Source: Isoetes taiwanensis (taxonomy: Eukaryota; Streptophyta; Lycopodiopsida; Isoetales; Isoetaceae). From it: DNA of 64,000 nucleotides. The position numbers and the translations under genes were made by a program. Location of the stretch: the NCBI GenBank assembly GCA_021234155.1, contig JAJEKV010000033.1, positions 6,872,635-6,936,634 on the forward strand, given 5' to 3'. The notes beneath the pieces are model-generated. The model did no database searches. It saw only the letters and a list, made by a program, of their open reading frames with translations, and was not told where the DNA came from. Positions 22,981 to 34,350 of this stretch are shown here, piece after piece. Positions within the stretch are counted from its first letter, which is position 1, and each line of letters opens with the position of its first letter.

Positions 22981-23440
22981 TGCATTCTGATGGGAACTCC
23001 GTATATCTCAAGCGAGATGTGGTTAATGTGGCCAAAAAATTTGTGGTTAATGTGGTCAGATCACATTAACCACTGGTTAATGTGGCCATCCGATATCCGC
23101 CAGGTGGTTAATGTGGCCAAAAAAATGATTAATATGGCAAAAAAAAAACCAGGTTTCAAACTGCGCGACGGGAACAAACATTTCAATCGACTGGTTCTTT
23201 CTACTCTATGAGCAGTTTGATTCGATCTAAAAATCATGTCAATCGCCTTGTCTGACCTTTTATGCTAGATGGTGAAGAGAGAAAGAGATTTGAGGCAAAA
23301 TGGAGCCGAATCGACCAAAGAATGCCAAAAACAGTTGGTTTTTGGGCTTAAACGCGCGTTGTTCTTCATGGTTGATACATGTGGCTACATTAACCACATC
23401 TCGCTTGAGATATATGGCGTTCCATTCAGATGTAACAGAG
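22981..23440. repeat. Inverted duplication of a coding-like segment
   Basis: The minus strand of 22983-23033 and the plus strand of 23381-23432 share ACATTAACCACATCTCGCTT and then GAGATATA(C/T)GG(A/C)GTTCC; both encode ATLTTSRLRY. Similarity fades gradually beyond this. Between the arms (23027-23130) GTGGTTAATGTGGCC recurs about five times, once inverted; this is the complement of the arm start. The frames extend to 22829 (minus) and to 23746 (plus). No family was recognised. Confidence 0.7.
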
Positions 23441-23869
23441 GCTCCATATCTGAGAGCTTATATGCATTGTTTGAAAGATATGAAGGTAAGAAAATCTACT
23501 TCAAAAGTAAAATCCAAAGTGCATTACAATTTCTATTTTGGTCCAATTGGGTGGAAGTATCCCTGTTTTTTCTGTGCATGGTGGATTACCAGCAACATTT
23601 ATAAATCTGAGCAACGTTATAGAGTTTCAGGGTTCAGAGAAAACAATTCAAGTATTGAGAAGGGTTGCAGTCCAGAGATAAAAAAGGCCCTAGAACAGAG
23701 AGAGATAAGAATACCATTGTGTGTACTGGGTATTCATGTAAATTGACTTTGTGGCCATTTCAGTAGGCTACGACCCTTGGGTATAGCAGGCCCTTGGGTA
23801 TAACAACCGTCTCTTTAGTGGGATGGTTGCCAGGCCTCCAATTTAGATTTTGCTCAAACCAGCAAACTA

Positions 23870-24056
23870 CTGTGCTTTATTGCTACTTACCTGTATTTTA
23901 AGAAAATACCCTCTAATTTTCCGGATTTAACAAGCATTTTGTAAAATTTTGATCGGAAATTTTTCGGCATCTACATTACAAACTGGATCTTAACATTTAG
24001 ATTTTGCTTAAGCAAAATGCCGTGCTTTATTGCTACTTACTGGTATTTTAAGGAAG
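23870..24056. repeat. Dispersed repeat, copy 1 (AAGAAAATACCCTCTAAT type)
   Basis: It contains AAGAAAATACCCTCTAAT, GGATTTAACAAGCATTTTG and GGAAATTTTTCGGCATCTAC. The same blocks occur twice in tandem at 40803-41058. It ends at a (GGAA)n microsatellite (about 24051-24069), beside a LINE remnant. Confidence 0.85.
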
Positions 24057-24059
24057 GAA

Positions 24060-24721
24060 GGAAGGAAGGAAAGTTCTTTTATCGTCCGCGGAGGTCAATC
24101 GGCCTATGGGACCCAAATTACACGGGTGCAGCAAGCCCATTGCTACCCGGATTAACCCCCTAGGAGAGGAAAAACCGTCCGCAAACAACAAACCGCCGGT
24201 AGCCGCACAAATATACATATACACATGAATTCTCGGCGCCTCAGGTAGGCGGGGGAGGGGGGGGCAGAGGTGAGTCCGCAGATCCTGAAGGTAGGAGCCA
24301 AGGGATCGAACTGATGGCGTACTGAGTAGCTCGTGCAGGGGCAGACCAGGTCGCACCAAGAGAATGTAGCGAGCCCGAATCTGACTATAGGCTGGACAGC
24401 TCTGGAAGGCATGGCTTTCATCCTCAACAACCCCCAGCAGGCAACACTGACAAAGCCTGTCCTGGCGCGGCTCTCCAACCCACCACCCGTCTCAAGCCGA
24501 AGATGGTGGCCCCCTATTCGAATGGACGCGATGATCATGTGCTTCTTCATGGGCAACTGAGAACGCAGGTAGAGATGTGGGCCTCGAACCAGGGTGGGAT
24601 TTATGTGCTGCTTGTAGTGTGCCATCTTTACCTGTTCCAAAGCATGGTGGTCCCAGAGCTTCCCTAGGAAACAAGAGTCCAAGTACCCCCTCAGCCTATC
24701 GTACGGCGTACGTGTGCACAC
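24060..24721 (-). pseudogene. LINE C-terminal remnant
   Basis: On the minus strand the frames give MKKHMIIASIRIGGHHLRLE and then, after a shift, VVEDESHAFQSCPAYSQIRA. The second matches the Cys/His-rich tail typical of plant LINE polyproteins (a run of the form EDE-x-H-x3-x-CPAY). Upstream RT motifs are absent, so this is only a tail fragment with frame breaks. Confidence 0.6.
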
Positions 24722-24829
24722 TGGGCACCACCTATATCGTCTACGTTCAGTAGCGCCCGACCACCGGGCTCTCTTGTCCTTTCAACAAGCCCTGACACAC
24801 TCACCCCGGTTTTTGGTCCACTGTTGAAA

Positions 24830-25500
24830 ACATCAGTTTTGGTAGGTCTACATGTCCTGTTTTCAAAGAATCCTACATGTGGATTTGTGAAGGTATGGTT
24901 TTGTTCGATAATGGTGTTCTTTTTTCAGTGGACTAAAACATCCACTGTTGTTTTGTAGTTTCTTCTATTGTGACATGTCATTTTATAATACAATCCACTG
25001 TAGGAAAGAGTACTTGAATTTCTACATGTCTAATAATTCTATTGTCACATGTCTTTATAGATGTAGGAAAGAATATTTGATTCTCTACATGTCCTATACT
25101 TCCATTCACATGTCTTTATAGTAGTAGGACAGAGTACTTTATTTGCTAAGGCATTGTAGGAAAGAATACATGAATTACGACATGTGTAATACTTCTATTG
25201 TCACATGTCTTTATAGAAGTCGGAAAAGAATACTTGATTCTCTACATGTCATATGCTTCCATGTCACATGTCTTTATAGTAGTAGGATGAGTACTTTATT
25301 TGCTAAGGCATTGTAGGAAAGAATACATGAATTACGACATATGTAATACTTCTATTCTCACATGTCTTTATAGAAGTAGGAAAGAGTACTTGATTCTCTA
25401 CATGTCCTATCCTTCCATATCACGGGTCTTTATAGTGGTAGGACAGAGTACTTGATTTGCTACATATGATGCACGTGCATGATCACATGTTCTTATACTA
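24830..25500. repeat. Tandem repeat with CACATGTCTTTATAG core
   Basis: Repeats of about 175 bp built from CACATGTCTTTATAGTAGTA and GAATACTTGATTCTCTACATG recur at least three times. A further 120-bp piece in the same orientation lies at 33050-33175, inside the region of opposite-oriented minisatellites. Confidence 0.85.
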
Positions 25501-25561
25501 GTATTCCATGTAACACAAGTTACTTCAACTACTTCAATTACTTAACACCTATTTTTGCATA

Positions 25562-27120
25562 ACGTGGGCACCAACATGCCAAGGTGGCTCTAACATGCCA
25601 CCTAGGCTCAAACATGCCAAGGTGGCTCCAACATGCCACCTAGGCTCCAACATGACAAAATGGCTCAAACATGCCACCTAGGCTCTAAGCGTGCTCAAAC
25701 ATGCCACGCGATGCTCCAACATGCCACCTATGCTCCAACTTGCCAAGGTGGCTCAAATATGCCACGTGGGCTCCAACATGCCACCTAGGCTCCAACATTC
25801 CTAGGTGGCTCAAACATGCCACATAGGCTCAAACATGCCATGCAGGCTCACTTAGGCTCCAACATGCCAAGGTGGCTCCAACATGCCACCTAGGCTCAAA
25901 CATGCCAAGGTGGCTCAAACATGCCACCTAGGTTTCCCAACATGCCACCTAGGCTCAAACATGCCGGTGGCTCAAACATGCCAAGGTGGGCTCAAACATG
26001 CCACCTAGGCTCCAACATGCCACCTAGGCTCAAACATGCCAAGGTGGCTCAAACATGCCACGTGGGCTCCACCATGCCACCTAGCCTCCAACATGCCAAG
26101 GTGGCTCACAACATGCCACCTAGGCTTAAATATGCCAAGTTGGCTCAAACATGCCACCTAGGCTCCAACATGCCACCGTGGCTCTAACCTGCCACCTAGG
26201 CTCAAACATGCCACGTGGGCTCCAACATGCCACGTGCCAAGGTGGCTCCAACATGCTCAAACATGCCACGCGGGCTCTAACATGCCACCTATGCTCCAAC
26301 TTGCCAAGGTGGCTCAAATATGCCACGTGGGCTCCAACATGCCAAGGTGGCTCAAGCATGCCACACACGGGCTCCAACATGCCACCTAGGCTCTAACATG
26401 GCAAGGTGGCTCAAACATGCCACGTGGGCTCCAACATGCCACCTAGGCTCCAACATGCCAAGGTGGCTCAAACATGCCACCTAGGCTCCAACGTGCTCAA
26501 ACATGCCAAGGTGGCTCAAACATGCCACGTGGGCTCCAACATGCCAAGGTGGCTCAAACATGCCACCTAGGCTCAAACATGCCAAGGTGGTTCCCTACAT
26601 GCCAAGGTGGCTCCAACATGCCACCTAGGCTCAAACATGCCAAGGTGGCTCAAACATGCCACCTAGGCCGCAACATGACAAAATTGCTCAAACCGCCACC
26701 TAGGCTCCAACGTGCTCAAACATGCCACGCGGGCTCCAACATACCACCTATGCTCCAACTTGCCAAGGTGGCTCAAATATGCCACGTGGGCTCCAACATG
26801 CCACCTAGGCTCCAACATTCCTAGGTGGCTCAAACATGCCATCTAGGCTCCAACATGCCACCCAGGCTCAAACATGCCAGGTGGCTCAAACATGCCAAGG
26901 TGGGCTCAAACATGCCACCTAGGCTCCAACATGCCAAGGTGGCTCAAACATGCCATGTGGACTCCATAATGCCACGTGGGCTCCAACATGCCAAGGTGGC
27001 TCAAACATGCCACCTAGGCTCAAACATGCCAAGGTGGCTCCAACATGCCATGCAGGCTCCAACATGCCAAGGTGGCTCAGGCATGCCACCTAGTCTCAAG
27101 CATGCCACCTAGGCACCCCA
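25562..27120 (+). repeat. Minisatellite array, left (19-20-bp units)
   Basis: Several dozen units alternate between CATGCCACCTAGGCTC and CATGCCAAGGTGGCTC types. CCTAGG and CCAAGG variants and CACGTGG (G-box-like) variants are interspersed. Long open frames across it are a by-product of the repeat. Confidence 0.95.
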
Positions 27121-27342
27121 AGTGGTGACATGGCATGCCAAGTAAGCAAGGTCAAGTTTTGACTAGGCCAAAAAACCAAAGATGTCCATCTTTGGTCTTT
27201 TCATTGGGTGATGTTGGCAAATTTTAGGTGACATGGCTAGATGATGGTGACATGGACCTTGGATGTGCTGCAAACACCGGGCAGGCACCTCGACGGCGGC
27301 CCCTTTCTTGTGAAGGGGAGTCTCCGAAAGGTATATATGCTG

Positions 27343-30170
27343 GTGCATTTTCTCTTGCGTATGCAGCGTCATGCTGCACATCCTGCCAAGATTTCACCTT
27401 TTTTCGAGACCCGGATTTTTATCTGTGCTTTTCTTTGTGTTTATGCTCCGGAAATTCATAATTAATGCATGGGGCAGGGAAAAATCCTGGTTTTCAGCCA
27501 GCTGGCTTGCCAAGTGGCCCCGAGAGTATAGGAAAATCCCCGGTATTTTCGGATGAGTTTTAGACCCTCGATTTTTTATTGGGATGGCCGCCGTTGGCCC
27601 TGACAAGGTTTAGACCACGTTTTCGATTTTGGGGCATGGAGGAGGCCCCGGATTGGCGATTCGACCTGCGCCGATCGTCCGAACGGGCGAAATTACCCTA
27701 GGGGACAAGTTCCACTACGAAGTTTTCCTGGGGATCAATCACTTACCCCTCACTAGGAGGTATTCAAAGATCCACCTCCATGCCAATTGACTACAAGTGT
27801 GTAGTAAGCGACCTACTTTGGCGTTTCTTGGAGAGGGGTGGTCTTCGCCCACCTAAACTTGGTCCCCTAGGTAATGGGGATGTTCGGGTCCATTGGCGGA
27901 GCCGGTTCGTTCCGAGTGGGGGTCTAGCCCTCGGCCCCGGCTTGGACTAGCCTGCGAGAACAAGATACTTGGGGTTCACCCTGAGGCCCTGGTAGAAGAT
28001 TGAAGTGAGAATAGCAGCACTAGGACTGCTAGGTGGTATACATGTGACCCCGGAGAAGCAAAGCTAGCTCCACTACCTAGCGGGGCGTTCTGGGCGCCGG
28101 TGGTCTTGGAAGGGGGTTGGCTCGGGCTTCGTCTCATGCCTCGCTTGTGCTTCTATTGCGGTGCATTTTTCTTGCGTGTGCAGCGTCATGCTGCACATCC
28201 CCGCCAAGATTTCACCTTTTTCGAGACCCGAATTTTATATCGTGCTTTTCTTTGTGTTTATGCTCCGGAAATTCATAATTAATGCATGGGGCGGGGAAAA
28301 ATCCTGGTTTTCAGCCAGCTAGCTTGCCAAGTGGCCCCGAGAGTATAGGAAAATCCCCGGTATTTCCGGATGAGTTTTAGACCCTCGATTTTTTATTGGG
28401 ATGGCCGTAGTTGGCCCGACAAGGTTTAGACCACGTTTTCGATTTTGGGGCATGGAGGAGGCCCCGGATTGGCGATCCGACCTGCGCAAGATCGTCCAGG
28501 AACGGGCGAAATTACCCTAGGGGACAAGTTCCACGGCGAAGTTTTCCTGGGGATCAATCACTTACCCCTCACTAGGAGGTATTCAGCATCCACCTCCATG
28601 CCAATTGACTACAAGTGTGTAGTAAACGACCTGGTCTTACGCCCACCTAAACTTGGTCCCCTAGGTAATGGGGATGTTCCGGGTCCATTGGCGGAGCCAG
28701 TTCTCGGTTCCGGAGTGGGGGTCCAGCCCATCCTCAGCCCCCAGCTTGGACTAGCCTGCGAGAACAAGATACTTGGGCTTCACCCTGAGGCCCTGGTAGA
28801 AGATTGAAGTGACAATAGGAGCACTAGGACTGCTAGGTGGTATACATGTGACCACGGAGAAGAAAAGCTAGCTCCACCGCCAAGAGGGACGTTCTGACCC
28901 GGTGGCCTCCGAAAGGGGTTGGCTCGAAGCTTCGTCTCATGCCTCGCTTGTGCTTCTATTGTCGGTACATTTTCTCTTGCGTGTGCAGCGTCATGTTGCA
29001 TATCCTGCCAAGATTTCACCTTTTTTCGAGACCCGGATTTTTATCTGTGTTTTTTTTGTGTTTATGCTCCGGAAATTCATAATTAATGCATGGGGCGGGG
29101 AAAAATCCTGATTTTCAGCCAGCTGGCTTGCCAAGTGGCCACGAGCGTATAGGAAAATCCCCGGTATTTCCGGATGAGCTTTAGACCCTCGATTTTTGAT
29201 TGGGATGGCCACCGTTGGCCACGGCGTGGTTTAGACCGCGTTTTTGATTTTTTGGGGCATGGAGGAGGCCCCGGATTGGCGATCCGACCTCTCCACATCG
29301 TGCGGGCGCCGAAATTACCCTAGAGGACAAGTTCCACTACCGGTTTTCCCGGGGGATCAATCACTTACCCCCACTAGGAGGTATTCAAACATCCACCTCC
29401 ATGCCAATTGACTACAAGTGTGTAGTAAGCGACCTACTTTGGCGTTTCTTGGAGGGGGTGGTCTTACGCCCCCGAAACTTGGTCTCCTAGGTAATGGGGA
29501 TGTTCCGGGTCCATTGGCAGAGCCAGTTCTCAGTTCCGGAGTGGGGGTCCAGCCCGTCCTCAGCCCCCAGCTTGGACTAGCCTGCGAGAACAAGATACTT
29601 GGGGTCACCCTGAGGCCCTGGTAGAAGATCGAAGTGAGAATAGCAGCACTAGGACTGCTAGGTGGTATACATGTGACCACGGAGAAGCAAAGCTAGCTCC
29701 TTTGCCCAAGTGGGGCGTTACTGGACCCGGTGGCCTCCAGAAGGGGGTTGGCTCGGAAGCTCGTCTCATGCCTCTGCTTGTGCTTCTATTGCCAGTGCAT
29801 TTTCTCTTGCGTGTGCAGCGTCATGCTGCACATCCTGCCAAGATTTCACCTTTTTTCGAGACCCGAATTTTTATCTGTGCTTTTCTTTGTGTTTATGATC
29901 CGGAAATTCATGATTAATGCATGGGGCGGGAAAAAATCATGGTTTTCAGCCAGCTGGCTTGCCAAGTGGCCCCGAGCGTACAGGAAAATCCCCGGTATTT
30001 CCGGGTGAGCTTTAGACCCTCGATTTTTGATTGGGATGGCCACCGTTGGCCCTGACAGGGTTTAGACCACGTTTTTGATTTTGGGGCATGGAGGAGGCCT
30101 CGGATTGGCGATCCGACCTCTCCATGTCATCTGGAACGCCGAAATTACCCTAGGGGACAAGTTCCACGGC
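27343..30170. repeat. Tandem array, about 805-830-bp unit, 3.5 copies
   Basis: CAGCGTCATG starts at 27364, 28181, 28986 (with CAGCGTCATGTTG) and 29816, giving periods of 817, 805 and 830. Units include GAAATTCATAATTAATGCAT, a GGGCATGGAGGAGGCC block, TGGTATACATGTGACC and GCCAATTGACTACAAGTGTG. Both strands hold long open frames but indels differ between units, so none looks conserved. A diverged relative lies at 32200-33045. Confidence 0.9.
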
Positions 30171-30174
30171 CCTC

Positions 30175-31020
30175 TTGATCAGAGGAGCATCCCCAGAATG
30201 TAAATCCTACCAAACCCTAGGGTTTGGTAGGGTTTACATCTCGAGCGTCAAGACGGAGACTAACACATCCGAAACTTTGCATGGAGTTCTCTGTGTATGC
30301 TCTGGGGACCATGCCCGGAGATGGGGTCAAATCCCCCTGCGCAGCATGCTTTTCCAGACTCCCCTTTGGAAAGGGGCTTGTGAAGGGGAGTCTCCGAAAA
30401 GGTATCTTTGACCGGAAATTTGGCTCTGTCTCCCAGTGCCATGAGGGTAATCCTTAACGGGTATTCCACTTCAGATCCTGGGCCCTCTGGTTCATCGGAG
30501 CATCCCCAGAATGTAAACCCTATCAAACCCTAGGGTTTGCTAGGGTTTACATCTCAGCGGCCAAGGCGGAGACTCACACATCCGAAACTTTGCATGGAGT
30601 TCTCTGTGTATGCTCTGGGGACCATGCCCGGAGATGGGGTCGAATCCCCTTAAGAAGCGCAACATGCTTTTCCAGACTCCCCTTCATTGGAAAGGGGCTT
30701 GTGAAGGGGAGTCTCCGAAAGGTATGCTGCACCGGGAAATTTGGCCCTGTCTCCCAGTGCCATGAGGGTAATCCAGCACGGGTATTCCACGTCAGTCACG
30801 GGGCCCTACGGGTCATCAGACATCCCAGAATGTAAACCCTATCAAACCCTAGGGTTTGCTAGGGTTTACATCTCAGCGGCCAAGGCGGAGACTCACACAT
30901 CAGAAACTTTGCATGGAGTTCTCAGGTATGCTCGGGGACCATGCGGGAGATGGGGTCGAATCCCCCTGCGCAACATGCTGATCCAGACTCCCCTTCACTG
31001 GAAAGGGGCTTGTGAGTTCT
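30175..31020. repeat. Tandem array, about 315-bp unit with telo-box palindrome
   Basis: Three units are spaced 313 and 319 bp apart, marked by CAAACCCTAGGGTTTG at 30211, 30524 and 30843. In the second and third units this core sits in a palindrome of about 38 bp that opens GTAAACCCTATCAAACCC and closes with its complement. Each unit also has GCATGGAGTTCTC and AGACTCCCCTT. AAACCCTA is the plant telo-box. The motif GTGAAGGGGAGTCTCCGAAA links this array to the start of the larger array at about 27313. Confidence 0.9.
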
Positions 31021-31239
31021 CCAAGATCCTTCTATTCTATCCCTTGCCAAACTCCTCTACAAAAATTTCAAAGGTTATCATATTTCTTGCATAAAGTCCT
31101 AGTCACGTCACCACCATCTAGCCATGTCACCCAAAATTTGCCAACATCACCCAATGAAAAGACCAAAGATGGACATCTTTTCATTTTTGGCCTAGTCAAA
31201 ACTTGGCCTTGCTTACTTGACATGCCATGTCACCACTTG

Positions 31240-31978
31240 GAGTGCCTAGGTGGCATGCTTGAGCCTAGGTGGCATGCCTGAGCCACCTTTGCATGTTGGA
31301 ACCTAGGTGGCATGTTGGAGCCTACGTGGCATATGGAGCCACATTGACATGTTTGAGCCTAGGTGGCATGTTAGAGCTTAGGTGGCATGTTTGAGCCACC
31401 TTGGCATGTTAGAGCCCATGTGGCATGTTAGAGCCCACGTGGCATGTTGGAGTCCACGTGGCATGTTTGAGCCACCTTGGCATGTTGGAACCTAGGTGGC
31501 ATGTTGGAGCCCACGTGGCATGTTTGAGCCACCTTGTCATGTCGGTGCCTAGGTGGCATGTCTGAGCCACCTTGGCATGCCTGAGCCACCTTGGCATGTT
31601 GGAGCCCACATAGCATGTTTGAGCCAACTTGGCATGTTGGAGCCAGCGTTGCATGTTTGAGCCACCTTGGCATGTTTGAGCCTAGGTGGCATGTTGGTGC
31701 CTAGGTGGCATGTTCGAGCCACCTTGGCATGTTGGAGCCTAGGTTGCATGTTGGAGCCTGCGTGGCATGTTTGAGCGACCTTGGCATGTTTGGGCCGAGT
31801 GGCATCATGGCATGTTGGAGCCTAAGTGGCATGTTGGGAGCCCATTGGCATGTTTGAGCCACGGCATGTTGGAGCCTAGGTGGCATGTTGGAGCCCACAT
31901 GGCATGTTTGAGCCACCTTGGCATGTTTGAGCTACCTTGGCATGTTTGAGCCTAGGTGGCATGTTGGTGCCTAGGTGG
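31240..31978 (-). repeat. Minisatellite array, right part 1
   Basis: It is the complement of the left array: GAGCCTAGGTGGCATGTT and GAGCCACCTTGGCATGTT units in irregular order. Confidence 0.95.
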
Positions 31979-33175
31979 GGAGCAACTCTCCAGGCTCTGT
32001 CACAGAATTTGGTTATGCATTGACATTGTATAATTTGGTAGTTGAAAACCAGCGAATTGGTTTTTTGGTACCCATTGACATGATGGGGTCAAAACATGGC
32101 TGTTTGACCCCATCTTCTTTTTCGTGCAATTGAAGCTATAAGTGCGATTGCGAATATAATAATCCTCGAACAACTCAATGGTGTCGCGCTGCGCAAACGG
32201 CAAGAAGGAAAGATCGCAAACCGGGAGGCGGGGTGGTCTTACGCCCACAAAACTTGGTCTCGGGGTAATGTCGATGTTTCGAGTCCGTTGGCGAGTCGGA
32301 TCCACGATTCGGTAGGCAAAGGTTGCCGTCCATGGCCAAGGACCCTCCGGAGAGGACCTTTAAGGCGAACTTCTTCGGAAGGTTTTAGGGTTCCATCTTA
32401 CGGCGCCAACGCCCTCCCACTACCTCATGACATTGTGCAAGATCCTGGTCCAATCGGCTGGGGTATGGCCTCCAAAACGTAAAACCCCGCGGCGTTGCTA
32501 GGTTATTGTAGGGTTTACGTTATGGAGGTCGAGTTTTATTCGAGTTGCACTTGAGACATGGTCGAGAAGCTGCAGATTGAAAACAAGAAGCACCGGCGAA
32601 ATGGGGTTTGGATTTACCGAGGCGGGCTTTCCTACCGGTGCTCCTCGGGAGGGCAAATGCCAATGCCTCCCTTCCGGAACCCGATTTCCCTATCCCGGCC
32701 GTTGAATTCTCCATTCGGGTAACTTGCTTCGGCGGCAGCAAAAAATTCAAGATCTGTCCGGGAGAACATATCAAACCGCAAAGTGTTCTGCAGTCGACCG
32801 TGTAGAAACCCAAGTGTTTTGTCGTTCGGGCAGTAGAAAGGCTCCAGAATGGAGATTTGACTTCGCCATATTGTCCGAAACAGCGAAATGATCGTAGGGA
32901 CCAAGTTACACAGTCATTTTTTGCAGCAAAAGAAACACGAACCCTCTACATGGCAGTATTCTGCACCATCCGCTAAGGCCAATTCACTACGAACGTGTTG
33001 GACATGAGCTACTTTGGCGCTTCCGGGAGCAGGGGTGGTCTTCTGCTGTTTAATACTTCTATTGTCACATGTCTTTATAGAAGTAGGAAAGAATACTTGA
33101 TTCTCTACATCTCGTATGCTTCCATGTCACATGTCTTTATAGTAGTAGGACAGAGTACTTTATTTGCTAAGGCAC
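31979..33175. repeat. Diverged array relatives between right arms
   Basis: 32005-32125 shares GGGGTCAAAACATGGCTGTT (one base different) with 41340-41420. About 32210-33045 is a decayed relative of the 810-bp unit (GGGGTGGTCTTACGCCCAC, and GCCAATTCACTACGAACGTG vs GCCAATTGACTACAAGTGTG), including a worn telo-box block near 32500. 33050-33175 is a piece of the CACATGTCTTTATAG repeat. Confidence 0.75.
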
Positions 33176-34350
33176 CTTGGCGTGCTTGAGCCTAGGTGGC
33201 ACGTTGGAGCCAACTTAGCATGTTGGAGCCCACGTGGCATGTTGGAGCCACCTTTGGCATGTCAAAACCTAGGTGGCATGTTGGAGCCACCTTGGCATGT
33301 TAGAGCCTAGGTGGCATGTTGGAGCCCACGTGGCATGTTTGAGCCACCTTGGCATGTTGGAGCCACCTTGGCATGTTAGAGCCTAGGTTGCACATTGGAG
33401 CACACGTGGCATGTTTGAGCCACCTTGGCATGTTTGAGCCTAGGTGGCATGTTGGAGCCCACATGGCATGTTTGAGCCACCTTGGCATGTTTGAGCTACC
33501 TTGGCATGTTAGAGCCTATGTGGCATATTGGAGCCCACGTGGCATGTTTGAGCAACCTTGGCATGTTATAGCCTAGGTGGCATGTTGGAGCCACCTTGGC
33601 ATGTTAGAGCCTAGGTGGCATGTTGGAGCCACCTTGGCATGTTAGAGCCTAGGTGGCATGTTAGAGCCTAGGTGGCATGTTGGAGCCCACAAGGCATGTT
33701 TGAGCCACCTTGGCATGTTAGAGCATAGGTGGCACATTGGAGCACATGTGGCATGTTTGAGCCTAGGTGGCACATTGGAGCACACGTGGCATGTTTGAGC
33801 CTAGGTGGCATGTAGAGCCGGGGTGGCATATTGGAGCCACCTTGGCATGTTAGGGCTTAGGTGGCATGTTGAAGCCCACGTGGCATGTTTGAACCACCTT
33901 GGCATGTTGGAGCCTAGGTGGCATGTTGGAGCTACCTTGGCATATTCGAGCCTAGGTGGCATGTTGGAGCCAGCATGGCATGTTTGAACCACCTTGGCAT
34001 GTTAGGAGCCTAGGTGGCATGTTGGAGCCCACGTGGTATGGTTGAGCCACCTTGGCATGTTAGAGCCTCGATGGCATGTTGGAGTCACCTTGGCATGTTA
34101 GAGCCTAGGTGGCATTGGAGCCCATGTGGCATGTCTGGGCCACCTTGGCATGTTAGATCTTAGGTGGCATGTTGGAGCCACCTTGGCATGTTCGAGCCTA
34201 GCTGGCATGTTGGAGCCCATGTGTCATGTTTGAGCCACCTTGGCATGTTGGAGCCTAGGTGGCATGTTGGAGCCACCTTGGCATGTCAGAGCCTTATAGG
34301 TGGCATGTTGGAGTCCATGTGGAATGTTTGAGCCACCTTTGCAAATACTT
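33176..34350 (-). repeat. Minisatellite array, right part 2
   Basis: It has the same orientation and units as 31240-31978 (GAGCCTAGGTGGCATGTTGG and GAGCCACCTTGGCATGTT). It is separated from that array by about 1.2 kb of diverged sequence. Confidence 0.95.

Larger units (their letters stand above)
25562..31978. mobile_element. FoldBack-like element with minisatellite inverted arms
   Basis: The left side (25562-27120) is packed with units of about 19 bp such as CTCAAACATGCCACCTAGG. The right side (31240-31978) has the complement. Just inside the arrays, 27120-27250 and 31098-31260 are a closer inverted repeat, sharing CCAAAGATG(T/G)(C/A)CATCTTT, TCATTGGGTGATGTTGGCAA and GACATGG(C)TAGATG(A/G)TG. 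Long inverted termini made of short tandem repeats are the hallmark of FoldBack transposons. The interior has no recognisable transposase. Target duplications could not be defined, so a pair of recombined satellite blocks is the alternative. Confidence 0.5.

Noticed and set aside
25921-27112. Long reading frames through the minisatellite
   Set aside because: They are a by-product of stop-poor repeats, read in several frames, with low-complexity peptides.
25562-27120. CRISPR-like regular short repeats
   Set aside because: Units are contiguous with no unique spacers, in a plant genome context; this is a minisatellite.
28445-29680. Proline/glycine-rich proteins in the 810-bp array (either strand)
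   Set aside because: Frames are broken differently in each unit and both strands are open because the DNA is GC-rich.
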